A DNA stretch of 64,000 bases from DATFRY01 sp963764695 (GTDB lineage: Bacteria; Myxococcota_A; Polyangia; Haliangiales; Haliangiaceae): contig CAVXTW010000001.1 of the NCBI GenBank assembly GCA_963764695.1, positions 682,001 to 746,000 on the forward strand. Direction: 5' to 3'. Shown piece by piece: positions 1 through 8,974 of this stretch. Positions within the stretch are counted from its first letter, which is position 1. Each line of letters opens with the position of its first letter. A program made the position numbers and the translations under genes. Under the pieces are notes generated by a model. It worked only from the letters and a program-made list of their open reading frames with translations, did not search any database and had not been told where the DNA came from.

Positions 1-525
1 CAGCTCCGGCGCCACGCGTGCATGGTGCGGCCGCGCGCCGCCCAGCGCGGCGACCAGGCGCTCGGCCTCGGCCAGGGCGCGGTCGCGCGCGCCGGCGCCG
101 CCGGATCCGTCGATCGCCACGCTCAGCCACGCCCGCCGCCCCTCGCGCCGGTACAGCACGCGCGGCAGCGCGAACCAGGCGTCGCCGAAGCCGGTCCAGG
201 GCGGCGCGTCGGCCGCGCCGGGCGCGAACGCGAAGCCGCCGTAGAGGCGCGGCGTCCACGGCGGCGCGCCGGCCGCGTCGTGCACGACCACCCGGCCCAG
301 GATGTCGGCCGCGCGGCGCTCCACCTCGGCGAAGCGATCCGGCCCCGACGCGGTCACCTCGGCTGCCACGCCGATGCCGGCCACCTCGCCGCCGTCGCGC
401 GGCGCCCACCAGAACAGCAGATCCGGCAGCGACAGCGCGGGCGGGGCCGGCTCCGGGACCGGCAGCGTGATCACGGTGATGGCGGCCGGCGGCGATACCG
501 GGGCGACCAGCGCCGAGTTCAGCAT
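1..525 (-). CDS. menF: Isochorismate synthase MenF, N-terminal part (cut by window edge)
   Basis: The reading frame opens at an ATG at 525 and runs off the left edge, so only the N-terminal ~175 residues are visible. They match the N-terminal region of isochorismate synthases: a segment LLFWWAPRDGGEVAGIG, then AAEVTASG, then PRLYGGFAF followed by W..F..A.F.LPRVLYRR. The enzyme family converts chorismate to isochorismate, the first committed step of menaquinone synthesis. The catalytic C-terminal chorismate-binding half lies outside the window, so the MenF versus EntC/DhbC assignment rests on context. The start overlaps the stop of the ubiE/menG gene (ATGCTGA), which indicates translational coupling and favours the menaquinone role. 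Confidence 0.8.
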   Translation of the reverse strand, partial: MLNSALVAPVSPPAAITVITLPVPEPAPPALSLPDLLFWWAPRDGGEVAGIGVAAEVTASGPDRFAEVERRAADILGRVVVHDAAGAPPWTPRLYGGFAFAPGAADAPPWTGFGDAWFALPRVLYRREGRRAWLSVAIDGSGGAGARDRALAEAERLVAALGGARPHHARVAPEL

Positions 526-1286
526 GCAGCCTCCTCCGCCGCGAGCACGCGGCCGACGAACAGGTAGCAGGCGCCGAAGGTGAGCCCGCGCGCCTCGAGC
601 GGCTCGATGCCGCTCCGCTCCATCATCGCCGTCACCTGCTCCGGCGGCGGGAACGCGGCGATCGACTTCTCGAGGTAGCGGTACTCGCGCGAGCCGGACA
701 AGAGCGCGCCGATGCGAGGCAGGATGACGTGGATGTGCAGGCGGGCCAGGCGGCCCAGCACCGGGCCGCGCGGCTCGCCCAGCTCGAGGATGGCGATGCG
801 GCCGCCCGGTCGGGTGACGCGCGCCATCTCGCGCAGCGCGCGCTCGCGGTCCGGCACGTTGCGCAGCCCGAACGCGATGGCGACCGAGTCGAAGGCGCCG
901 TCGTCGAAGGGCAGCTGCTCCGCCTCGCCGACGCCGAGCTCGAGCCGGTCCGGCGCGCCACCGCCGGCAGCGATGGCTCGCTCCCACTTCTCCTGCGCGA
1001 CCGCCAGCATGGCCGGCGACGGATCGAGGCCGTACACCGACGCGCCCGGGCAGCTGCGCAGCATCGCGAAGGCCAGGTCGCCGGTGCCGGTGGCCAGGTC
1101 GAGCACACGATGGCCGGCCTCGAGCTGCAGCGCGGCGACGGTGAGCCGCCGCCAGCGCTGATCGAGCCCGAGCGACAGCACCCGGTTGAGCAGATCGTAG
1201 CGGCGCGCGATGCGGTCGAACATCGCGCCACTGCCGGGGCGGACCACCGGCGCCTCGAGATCGAGCGATCGGCTACGCGCGGCCAT
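519..1286 (-). CDS. menG: Demethylmenaquinone methyltransferase (UbiE/MenG family)
   Basis: The 255-residue product is a class I SAM-dependent methyltransferase with the UbiE signature: an N-terminal MFDRIARRYDLLNRVLSLG block, the SAM-binding loop VLDLATGTGDLA, the GLDPSPAML strand, and FGLRNVPDRERALREMARV followed by RPGGRIAILELGEP. UbiE/MenG enzymes methylate demethylmenaquinone (and demethoxyubiquinol in organisms that make ubiquinone). Between menF and isoprenoid genes, the menaquinone reaction is the likely role. Its ATG lies inside the last codons of the HMG-CoA reductase gene (14-base overlap) and its stop overlaps the menF start, so the gene sits in the middle of a coupled minus-strand operon. 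Length and motif order are normal. Confidence 0.92.
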   Translation of the reverse strand: MAARSRSLDLEAPVVRPGSGAMFDRIARRYDLLNRVLSLGLDQRWRRLTVAALQLEAGHRVLDLATGTGDLAFAMLRSCPGASVYGLDPSPAMLAVAQEKWERAIAAGGGAPDRLELGVGEAEQLPFDDGAFDSVAIAFGLRNVPDRERALREMARVTRPGGRIAILELGEPRGPVLGRLARLHIHVILPRIGALLSGSREYRYLEKSIAAFPPPEQVTAMMERSGIEPLEARGLTFGACYLFVGRVLAAEEAAC

Positions 1287-2604
1287 CGCCGCCTCCTTCC
1301 GGCTCGCAGCGCCGGCGGTGAAGGCGCATGTGGCCGCGCTGGATGCCCTCGTTGGCCAGCGCGTGGAGCGCGGCCAGGTTGCTGGCCAGCCCCGCCGAGG
1401 CCAGGATCACGGCCAGCTCGCCGGCGCGCGGATGGCCCAGGATCTCGAACGCCGCGCGCACGCCCGGGTGCACGCGGGTCGCGCCACCGACGGTGCCGAC
1501 CGCGAGCGGGAGCTCGATGCGCCCGCGCAGCGCGCCGCCGACGACCTTCCATGTGGCGAGCGGGCGATAGCGACCGCCGTGCGCCGCGTAGGCGTGGGCG
1601 GCGGCCTCGATGGCGCGCCAGTCCTGGCCCAGGGCGACCGCGCCCGCGTCGATGCCGTTCATGATGCCCTTGTTGTGGGTGACGGCGCGCATCGGGTCGG
1701 CCTCGGCGAAGCGGCTGGCCCGCTCGACGCCGCCGGCCGCGTCGGCGCCGCCCAGCACGTCGAGCGGGATCTCCACCCACGCGCGCACCAGCCGGCGCAG
1801 CGGCAGGTTGGTCAGGATGCGCAGGCCCACCCTTCCGCCGACCACCTCGGCCAGGAGCGGCGCGGTCGCCTCGGCGACGGTGTCCACCACGTTGGCGCCC
1901 ATCGCCTCGCCGACATCGACGTGGATGTGGACCACGACCATGTCCGGCTCGCCGTCGAGCACGCGCGCCTCGATGTCGCGGCAGCCGCCGCCGCGCGCGA
2001 CCATCGACGGGATGGCCTCGTCGCCGGCGGCCAGGATCTGGTCGCGGCGCTCGGCCACGCGCGCGGCCGCGCCGGCGGCGTCGGCGACACCGTCGAGCTG
2101 GACCTGCGCGGTCATGATCGGCGGATCGGCCTCGCCGGCGAAGCCGCCGCCGGCGCGCGCGAACAGGGCGGCGCGCGACGCGGCGGCCACCACCGACGGC
2201 TCCTCGACCGCCATCGGCAACAGGACCTCGCGGCCGTTGACCAGGAAGTTGAGGGCCAGCGACAGCGGCAGCCCGTGGCAGCCGACCACGTTCTCGCTCA
2301 TGCGGTCGGCGATCTCGATCGGCAGCCCGGCCGCGGCGATTGCGGCCCGCGCCTCGGCCGACACCCGCGTCGCCAGCACCGCGCGGCGCTCCTCGACGGT
2401 GCGCCGGTAGAAGCCGGGCAGCCGGCTGGTCGCGCCGGTGTCGACCGCGTCGACTGCGATCGCTTCCATCACCTCGGTCGTCGGACGCGCGGCCACCGGA
2501 TCGGTGCCGCTGGCAACGCCGGTCGCATCATCGATCGCGATGGTGCCGGCGGCGACAGGAGTCGGCTTGGCGGGGCGGTCCGAGCGTGCGGCTGGTCTCG
2601 CCAT
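1273..2604 (-). CDS. mvaA: Hydroxymethylglutaryl-CoA reductase, class II
   Basis: The 443-residue protein has the class II HMG-CoA reductase pattern: SENVVGCHGLPLS with the catalytic Glu, MAVEEPSVVAAAS, GEAMGANVVD, THNKGIMNGID with catalytic Lys and Asp, and a C-terminal GIQRGHMRLH carrying the catalytic His. The family interconverts HMG-CoA and mevalonate; class II enzymes occur both in mevalonate degradation and in bacterial mevalonate biosynthesis. Directly downstream of a polyprenyl synthetase (3-base gap) and overlapping ubiE/menG, a biosynthetic role in supplying isoprenoid for the menaquinone tail is the simplest reading. The ATG at 2604 is preceded by GAGAGGTGAG. An N-terminal tail of about 45 residues precedes the conserved core. 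Confidence 0.92.
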   Translation of the reverse strand: MARPAARSDRPAKPTPVAAGTIAIDDATGVASGTDPVAARPTTEVMEAIAVDAVDTGATSRLPGFYRRTVEERRAVLATRVSAEARAAIAAAGLPIEIADRMSENVVGCHGLPLSLALNFLVNGREVLLPMAVEEPSVVAAASRAALFARAGGGFAGEADPPIMTAQVQLDGVADAAGAAARVAERRDQILAAGDEAIPSMVARGGGCRDIEARVLDGEPDMVVVHIHVDVGEAMGANVVDTVAEATAPLLAEVVGGRVGLRILTNLPLRRLVRAWVEIPLDVLGGADAAGGVERASRFAEADPMRAVTHNKGIMNGIDAGAVALGQDWRAIEAAAHAYAAHGGRYRPLATWKVVGGALRGRIELPLAVGTVGGATRVHPGVRAAFEILGHPRAGELAVILASAGLASNLAALHALANEGIQRGHMRLHRRRCEPEGGGDGRA

Positions 2605-2607
2605 GGC

Positions 2608-3702
2608 TCACCTCTCCCGCATCGCGGTGGTCTCGGCCACCGTGACCATCGCCGCCACGCCGGGACCGTCCGGCACCTCGCGCAGGGCGGCGGCGGCCAG
2701 CTCGGCGTGCTTGCGGGCCAGCGCGCGGCACTCGCCCACCGCGCCGGTCGCGTGCAGCGCGGTCAGCAAGCGCTCGATGACCGCGGCCGGCAGCGGATCC
2801 TCCGGCGCCAGCGCGGCGCACTCGGTCACCACCGGCATCAGGGCAGGGCTGCGCTCGAGCGCGACGATGAGCGGATAGGTCATCTTGCCCTCGCGCAGGT
2901 CGGTGAACAGCGCCTTGCCGGTCACCGCGACATCGCCGTCGAGATCGAGCAGGTCGTCGACCGCCTGGAACGCGACGCCCAGGTGGTGGCCGTAGCGCTC
3001 GAGGGCGGCGCACGCGGTCTCCGGCAGCTCGCCGATGGTGGCGCCGGCTCGCATGGCCCAGCGGAACAGCGACGCGGTCTTTCCCTCGACGACGCGGAAG
3101 TAGTCGACCAGGGCAGTATTGACCCGGCCGCGGTTCTCCAGCTGCACCGACTCGGCCAGGATCATCTCCTCGATCACCGCGAGCATGCGGTCGAGCAGCC
3201 CGAGCCCGGCCGGTCCGGTGCGGCGGACGCGGCGCAGCGCCTCCACCAGCAACCAGTCGCCGGCGAAGATCGAGGCGGCGTTGCCGTACACGACGCGCGC
3301 GGTCGGCTTGCCCCGCCGCGTCTCGCCCAGATCGACCACGTCGTCGTGCAGCAGCGTGGCGCTGTGCACCAGCTCCACCGCGATGGCGAGCTGGCGGGCG
3401 GCGTCGCCGAAACCGGATCCGGCGCGCGCGGCCAGCAGCACGCACAGGGGACGCACGTGCTTGCCGTCGAGATCGAGCAGGTGTTGCGCGCTGCGCTGGA
3501 CCAGGCTGTGACCGCGCTCGAAAGCGGCCAGCTCGGCTTCGAAACCGGCCAGGTCGGTGGCGACCCAGGCCTCGAGATCGCGCAGGCGGTCAGCCAGGAG
3601 CTGTGCGCCGCGCGGCCCGACCACCGCACCGAGGCGCGAAAGGAGCGACGGACTCGTGTGCATGTTCTCTTTGGTCGGGACGGCAGTCTGGACGAGCGCC
3701 AT
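2608..3702 (-). CDS. Trans-isoprenyl (polyprenyl) diphosphate synthase
   Basis: The 364-residue protein carries the hallmarks of chain-elongating prenyltransferases: GKHVRP, the first aspartate-rich motif in HSATLLHDDVVDLGETRRGKP, a GDWLL segment, EGKTASLF, and the second aspartate-rich motif in FQAVDDLLDLDGD. These Asp clusters bind Mg-diphosphate during condensation of IPP with an allylic primer. The residues before the first DDxxD are small (SAT), which fits a medium or long-chain product, but product length cannot be assigned from sequence alone. It is the first gene of the minus-strand operon with HMG-CoA reductase, menG and menF, so the menaquinone side-chain is the likely product. A GGAGG site lies nine bases before the ATG. 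Confidence 0.9.
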   Translation of the reverse strand: MALVQTAVPTKENMHTSPSLLSRLGAVVGPRGAQLLADRLRDLEAWVATDLAGFEAELAAFERGHSLVQRSAQHLLDLDGKHVRPLCVLLAARAGSGFGDAARQLAIAVELVHSATLLHDDVVDLGETRRGKPTARVVYGNAASIFAGDWLLVEALRRVRRTGPAGLGLLDRMLAVIEEMILAESVQLENRGRVNTALVDYFRVVEGKTASLFRWAMRAGATIGELPETACAALERYGHHLGVAFQAVDDLLDLDGDVAVTGKALFTDLREGKMTYPLIVALERSPALMPVVTECAALAPEDPLPAAVIERLLTALHATGAVGECRALARKHAELAAAALREVPDGPGVAAMVTVAETTAMRER

Positions 3703-3843
3703 GGGACGCGACCTCCACTGTCAGTCAGATGTTTCAAAAGTTCATGAAGTGTCAAAAATGTCCATGGCTCTCTTTCCTCAATCATGTAAGCAGCCGAGAT
3801 GACTCGGCACGACGCTGCGCTCGACGCGGCGCGGCGCGCCGGC
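3703..3843 (-). promoter_or_regulatory. AT-rich intergenic region with probable promoter of the isoprenoid operon
   Basis: Positions about 3,720-3,790 are strikingly AT-rich compared with both flanks. On the minus strand a TTGACA sits at 3755-3750, upstream of the polyprenyl synthetase start, but no good -10 box follows at 17 bases. I take the AT-rich pocket as the operon's promoter region; the exact elements are uncertain. Confidence 0.4.
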
Positions 3844-4377
3844 TCAGCCGTCCTGGGCCTCCGCGAACGTCCGCCGCGCCCGCTCGAAGTCGTAATCCAC
3901 CTCGGTCAGGCCCGGATCGAGCCACTCGCGGCGTCCCGGCCGGTTCGTGATGTTTCCGCCATAGATGTGGATCGCTCCGGTGAGCCGCGGCTCCGGGTTG
4001 CGGACGGCGTGGATCACGTCCGCCTTCAGCACCGCCACGTCGCCGGTGCGCAGCGCGCGGTCTCCGGTGACCTCGATGCCACCAGCGCCCCGCCGGTAGA
4101 ACGTGTTGTGCTCCTGCCCGCCGTACAGCCCGATGGCGACCCACATGAGGTGGTTGTGCGGGTGAAATCGCATGCGCGGCCCCCACACGACCTTCAGCAC
4201 GCTCAGCTCCTCGGACAGGTACAGCGGAACGATCTCGGCGCGCGAGGCCGGCAGCGCGTCCGCCACCTCCTGCGGCCGGGTCAGGGCGCGCTCGAGCACC
4301 TCGCGGATGGGCTGGCACGGGTGCGGGTCGGTCGCGGCCTGCTTGCAGTCGGCGACGAACTGGTCGATGTCGAACAT
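3844..4377 (-). CDS. Cupin-fold metal-dependent enzyme, cysteine-dioxygenase-like
   Basis: The 177-residue protein resembles the small cupin proteins described as predicted metal-dependent enzymes of the double-stranded beta-helix superfamily (cysteine dioxygenase-like). The metal site is visible as FHPHNHLMWVAIGLYGGQEH with paired His residues and a nearby Glu/His, and a later His in DVIHAVRNPEPRLTGAIHIYGG. The substrate cannot be assigned. I start at ATG 4377 (MFDIDQF) because AGGGGG lies five bases upstream; the frame is open for 22 more codons, but that extension has no homolog-like character. It is monocistronic: the neighbours upstream and downstream are separated by ordinary spacers. 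Confidence 0.7.
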   Translation of the reverse strand: MFDIDQFVADCKQAATDPHPCQPIREVLERALTRPQEVADALPASRAEIVPLYLSEELSVLKVVWGPRMRFHPHNHLMWVAIGLYGGQEHNTFYRRGAGGIEVTGDRALRTGDVAVLKADVIHAVRNPEPRLTGAIHIYGGNITNRPGRREWLDPGLTEVDYDFERARRTFAEAQDG

Positions 4378-4460
4378 GCATCCCCCTTGTCCGGGCCCGG
4401 TCGGGGCCGTCCGACAAAGGAGGCGTTCCGCGGTCCGGAACACCCCGTTCCGCGCACGAC

Positions 4461-7400
4461 TCAGCGCCTGCGTGCCGGGTCGTAGCAGCAGTAGATGCCG
4501 GTGCGAACCGAGCGGGCCAGATGGGCGCCGAGCGCGGCGTGGCCGTCCTGGATGCGGCGGATCGCGTCGGCCAGGCGGCGCTGGGCGTTGACCCGCGCGC
4601 GCTCGGAGGCGTCGCCGGCCCGGCGGGCCCGTCCGCCCAGCCCGACCGCGCGCGACAGCTCGCGGCGCAGCGCTTCCTGTTCCGCTGCCAGTCGCTCGTC
4701 CCGGCCGCCGTCGTTCCGGGCCCGCGCCTGGTCGCGCTCGGCCTCGATCTCGCGCAGGCGGGCCCGGTAGCGCTCGCGCGCGTCGCGGTCGAGCATCTCG
4801 CCGGCGTCTCCCTCGATGCCGGCGTCGCGCGCGCCGGTCAGCTCGAGGGCGTGGATCTCGCGTCCCGGCTGGGCCACCAGGCGCGCGAGCATGTCGAGGC
4901 CGCGGCTGTCGCGCAGGCGGATGGTCGCGCCCTCGCCGTGGATGGTCCAGGTATCTCCGTCGCGTGCGAGCGCCACGTCATCCTCGGCGTCGGGCCTCGG
5001 CTCTCCCAGCGCGGCGGCGATGCGCGCGCGAAGCGGGATGTCGAGCGACGAGGCGAGCGCGAGCGCCTCCTCGAGACGGCGCCGGCTCTCGGCGGCGTCG
5101 CCGCGCGCGCCGCGGATGGTGCCCCACTCGTACAGGATGCGGGCCTCGAGCGGGCGGGCTCCGTGGCCGCGCGCCGCGGCCAGCGCGCTCTCGAAGCCGG
5201 CGCGGCAGAGATCCGCCCGGTCGAGCACGTCGGCCAGAAGGTAGAGCGGCCGCGTCAGCGGGCCGTCCACGAACATGCCGAGCATCGCCTGCAGCGCGAC
5301 CTGCGACGCCCGCGGCTCCAGCCAGGCCACAAGCGCCCCGGCCCAGACCCGGTCGCGCGCCAGCGCCGCCGACTCGGCGGCCCAGGTGACGATCGTCGGA
5401 TCGCCGAGGGTGACGACCTCGCCCGGACCGCAGCGCGCGAGCGAGGCCCGCAGCTCGTCGATTCGCCCCAGGCGGGCCAGGATCATCCAGCGCATGGTCC
5501 GGTCGTAGATGTCGTGGCTCGCCCGGAGCTGGCTCCACAGGCGAGACGACCGGCCCTCCAGACCCGCGTCGTCGCCGCGCGCGCGCAGCGTGCCGATGCG
5601 GTGCATCTCCAGGCTGAGCGGGCCGTGGCTCTCGCCGGCGCGCGCCATCCATGCGCACGCCTCGCCCAGGTGGCGCTCCTGGTCGGCGAAGCGGCCCTCG
5701 TACAGCGCGAACATGGCGCGGAACATGGCGCCCGGCCAGCGCGCGCGCGGCCGGGCCAGCTCGGCCGCCAGGTCCTCGTACGACTTCAGATCGTCGAGCG
5801 AGGCGCCGGCGTCGCCCAGCTCGAGGTGATCGAACATGAGCCGCGCGTGCGCGCGCAGCGCCAGCGACGGCTCGCCCAGCCGCGACGCCAGCTCGAGGGT
5901 GTCGGCGTCGATGGCGACCCGCTCGAGCGGCGGTCCGTACTTGGCGAGGCTGGCCGACGCGGCGTGGAGCACGTCGAGGCGCGTGCGATCGTCTCCGATG
6001 CGGTGCGCCATCCTGATCGCCTGGCGCGCGATCGCCATCGGCTGCTCCGGCTCGCGCGCCGGCTGCAGCGCCGCGGCCAGTCGGGCCAGCACGCGCGCGC
6101 GCGCCGGCGAGTCGCCCGGCGGCAGCGCGGCCAGCGTCTCCTCGAGCAGCGCCACCAGCACGTCGTCGATGACGCCGAAGGTGAAGGCGGCGCCGTAGCC
6201 GATGGCGGCGCGGCCGAGCAGCTCCGGCGCGTCCAGCGAGCGCGCCAGCGCGGCCGCCTCCAGGCATGCGGCGCGTCCGGCGTCGATCTCGCCGGCGAGC
6301 GTGCGCGCGTCGGCCATGGCCAGGAGCAGCTCGGCGCGGGTCTGCGCGGCGCCGAGCAGGGACGCGGTGGCCGCGGCGCGCTCGAGCAGGGCGGCCGCCT
6401 CCTCGAAGGCGAGCTGTCGCACGGCGGCATCGGCCGCGCGGCGGGCCGCGGCCACCGCGCGCTCGGCCGCCGCCGGGCCGGCCTCGAGCAGGTGATGCGC
6501 GATCTCGGCCAGCGGCGCGGCCGGATCGCCGGCGTGCATCCGCTCCAGCTCGCCAGCGATGGCCAGGTGCAGCGCGGCCTGCCGGTCGGGCGGCCCGTCC
6601 TGGCGCAGCGCCTCGGCGAACAGGCCGTGGCTGAAGCCGTGGCGGGACGGGGCGCGCTCGACGACCAGGCCCGCCTCCTCGGCCGCGGCCAGATCGGCGA
6701 CCACCTCGGCCAGCGGCCGCCCGCACACCGACGCGAGCAGCGGCGCCGCGAACTCGCGCCCGATGGTGGCCGCGGCAGCGAGCAACGCGCGCCGCTGGTC
6801 GGTCAGCCCGGCCAGCCGCTCGCGGACCAGCGCGCGCACGCCGGCCGGCACCGGCAGCGGCTGCGATAACGGCTGCCCGGGCGGAAGCAGGCGCAAGAGC
6901 TCGACCACGAACAGAGGATTTCCGTCGGTGGCGTGGTGGAGCTGGTCGACCGCGTCCTGGTCGAGGGGGACCGTCCCGGCGCGCGCGGCCGCGGCAAGCG
7001 CGCCCACCTCGTCGCGCGCGAGGCGGCGCAGCCCGACCACCTGGCCGCACCGGGCGGTGCGCTGGAGCAGATCGGCGCACGCCGGCGACTGCCCGGCCTC
7101 GAGATCGCGATAGGTCCCGATCACGGCCAGGCCGGCATCGCGCAGGTGGGCGGCGACGAACGCGAGCAGCTGGAGCGACGCCAGGTCGGCCGCGTGGAGG
7201 TCCTCGAGCACGATCAGCGCCGGGCGCTGCGCGGTTGAACGCGGCGAGGAAGCGCAGCACGGCGTCGAACATCGCGAAGCGGTCGTCGGCGCTCTCGCCG
7301 GCCGGCGGCGCGGCGCGCACCTCGGGCAGAAGGCGGGCCAGATCGGCCATGTCCTCGTCGCCGGCCGCGCTCCTGCGCAGCGCGCGCAGCACCTGGATCC

Positions 7401-7614
7401 ACGGCCAGAACGCGGGCGCGCCCCCCTCCTCCCAGGCGCGGCCCCAGCCCACCTGCATGTCGCGCTCCTCGGCCCGCGCCGCCGCCTCCTCGGCCAGCCG
7501 GCTCTTGCCGATGCCCGGCTCCCCGCACAGCAGCACGACGGCGGCACGACCGGTCCGCGCGCGCTCGAGCGCGTCCTCCACGACACCGAGCTCCTGCCGT
7601 CGCCCCACCAGCAC
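4461..7614 (-). pseudogene. Large AAA/TPR signalling ATPase, interrupted by a one-base insertion
   Basis: The first ~130 residues, starting at GTG 7614, read MLVGRRQELGVVEDAL and a P-loop GEPGIGKS (residues 31-38). The frame then fails, while the +1 frame continues with the matching Walker B (ALIVLEDLHAADLASLQLL), the rest of an ATPase domain (GNPLFVVELLR), TPR-like helical repeats, and a C-terminal block (AVGLGGRARRAGDASERARV, then SVRTGIYCCYDP) seen in large actinobacterial and myxobacterial predicted ATPases. The junction lies at about 7225-7240 and is explained by one extra base. Repaired, the product would be ~1,050 residues. No LuxR or BTAD DNA-binding domain is visible. A sequencing error is at least as likely as real decay because the downstream frame is clean for 900 codons. 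Confidence 0.75.
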
Positions 7615-7699
7615 TGGCGGATGCGAGTGTACGCCCGGCCCGGCGCCCGGCGCTGCGACGAGCGTCGCGGTCAGCTATCCACGCGACCCGCGCGCGCAG

Positions 7700-8209
7700 C
7701 TACTTGCAGCAGATGCCGCCCTCGATGCCGAGCTTGATGCTGCCGATCGTCTTCTTGCCGTCGGGGCAGGTCGGCTTGCTGCCGATGCTGGGGACGACGG
7801 TGCCGCCGGCGGCCGTGCACTCGTCGGCCGTGGTCGGCGCCGAGGCACTCTCGCCCGGCTTGTCCGGCTTGTCCGCCTTCTCCGGCTGGGCGGGCTTGAC
7901 CGGCTCGGCCGGCTCCGGCGCGGCCGGCTCTGGCGGCGGCGCCGACGGATCGGCCGGCGCCGCCGGCACCGGCGGCTCGGCGGTCGCGGGCGGCTCGGCC
8001 GGCTGGGCGGGCTGGGGCTGCGGCTCGGCCGGCTTGGCCGCCTCGGTCGGCGCGGGCTCCGCCGGTGCGACCGGCTCGGCCGGCTCGGCCGCCGGTGGCT
8101 CGCCGCCGCGGCCTTCCTGCTTGCAGCCGAGGGCGCCGGCCAGCCCGGCGCACAGCGCCATGATGGAGAGCAACTTGCGAGCCCGCTTCGTCGAGGTGCG
8201 CGTCGTCAT
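7700..8209 (-). CDS. Pro/Ala/Glu-rich putative lipoprotein
   Basis: The 169-residue product starts with a basic segment (MTTRTSTKRARK) and a hydrophobic stretch ending in AGLAGALGC, a plausible but atypical lipobox. It continues as about 90 residues of PAEP/PAAP-type low-complexity repeats, the kind of flexible spacer used to cross the periplasm or bridge to peptidoglycan. A compact C-terminal domain of about 45 residues follows with four Cys (DECTAAGG, PTCPDGKK, GGICCK), likely disulfide-bonded. I recognise no family. The frame is open further upstream but runs into the oxygenase gene, so I start at ATG 8209. Confidence 0.65.
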   Translation of the reverse strand: MTTRTSTKRARKLLSIMALCAGLAGALGCKQEGRGGEPPAAEPAEPVAPAEPAPTEAAKPAEPQPQPAQPAEPPATAEPPVPAAPADPSAPPPEPAAPEPAEPVKPAQPEKADKPDKPGESASAPTTADECTAAGGTVVPSIGSKPTCPDGKKTIGSIKLGIEGGICCK

Positions 8210-8265
8210 ACCGATGAGACCAGTCGTAACACGCGGTCCTTGGGACCGCAGCCGCTGCCTCGCCC

Positions 8266-8967
8266 TCACTCGGCGTCGTGAAAGATGATGCCGAGCGCGT
8301 GGCGACGGCCCGAGCGTATCCGGCTCACGCCGTGGCGCAGCGCCACGCGATAGGTGCCGCGGGTGCCCTGAACCGGGCGCCGCTGCACCGGAAAGATGAC
8401 GCCGTCGCCTCGATCGAGCGGCACCACCTCGGCGCGCGACTGCATGCGGGGACGCTGCTCGGTGAGAACGAACTCGCCTCCGGTGAAGTCGCGTCCGGGG
8501 CGCGACAGCAGCACCGTCATCTGCAGCGGGAACACGTGCTGGCCGTACAGGTCCTGGTGCAGGCAGTTGTAGTCCCCCTCGCCGTAGCGCAGGAGCAGCG
8601 GCGTGGGGCGGGTCTGCCCGTCGTCGTGGCAGGTCTTCAAGAAGGCGGCGTGGTCGTCCGGATAGCGCACGTCGACGTTCATCGCCTCGTTCCACCGGTT
8701 GGCGATGGCGCGGAGCGGCGCATACAGCGCGCCGCGCAGCCGGGCCACGGGGCCGGGCAGCGGGTGGGCGAAGTACTTGTACTCGCCGCGCCCGAAACCG
8801 TGCCGCGCCATGATCACGCGGCTGCGGAAGCGATCGTCCTGGTCGTAGAGCGCGGCCAGCTCGTCGCACGCTTCGTCCGGCAGCACGCCGGGCACGACCG
8901 CGCAGCCGGCGGCGTCGAGCTCGCCGCCGATGCGCTCCCAGTCGAGCTCGCGCATCACGTCGCGCAC
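8266..8967 (-). CDS. 2OG-Fe(II) oxygenase
   Basis: The 233-residue protein has the facial triad of Fe(II)/2-oxoglutarate dioxygenases: HQD in NCLHQDLYGQHVFPLQ, the distal His in YRVALRHGVSRI, and a following Arg (GRRHALGIIFHD) suited to bind 2-oxoglutarate. It resembles the uncharacterised bacterial oxygenases grouped as COG3826. Its start lies eight bases after the ada stop. A GTG at 8967 has GAGG upstream, while an ATG at 8955 has no visible ribosome binding site, so I prefer the GTG. Pairing with ada suggests, but does not show, a role in repair of alkylated nucleic acid or a linked stress response. Substrate unknown. Confidence 0.8.
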   Translation of the reverse strand: MRDVMRELDWERIGGELDAAGCAVVPGVLPDEACDELAALYDQDDRFRSRVIMARHGFGRGEYKYFAHPLPGPVARLRGALYAPLRAIANRWNEAMNVDVRYPDDHAAFLKTCHDDGQTRPTPLLLRYGEGDYNCLHQDLYGQHVFPLQMTVLLSRPGRDFTGGEFVLTEQRPRMQSRAEVVPLDRGDGVIFPVQRRPVQGTRGTYRVALRHGVSRIRSGRRHALGIIFHDAE

Positions 8968-8974
8968 GGGTGCC

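Noticed and set aside
1210..3747. An 845-codon plus-strand frame
   Set aside because: It lies opposite three well-conserved genes and is a GC-driven shadow.
3174..3785. A minus-strand frame beginning MIEEREPWTFLTLHELLKHL in the AT-rich leader
   Set aside because: The start looks protein-like, but it soon overlaps the polyprenyl synthetase in another frame and becomes Arg/Ser-rich; a short leader peptide cannot be excluded.
7870..8100. Short GC-rich repeats
   Set aside because: They encode the PAEP-type linker of a lipoprotein rather than a DNA element.
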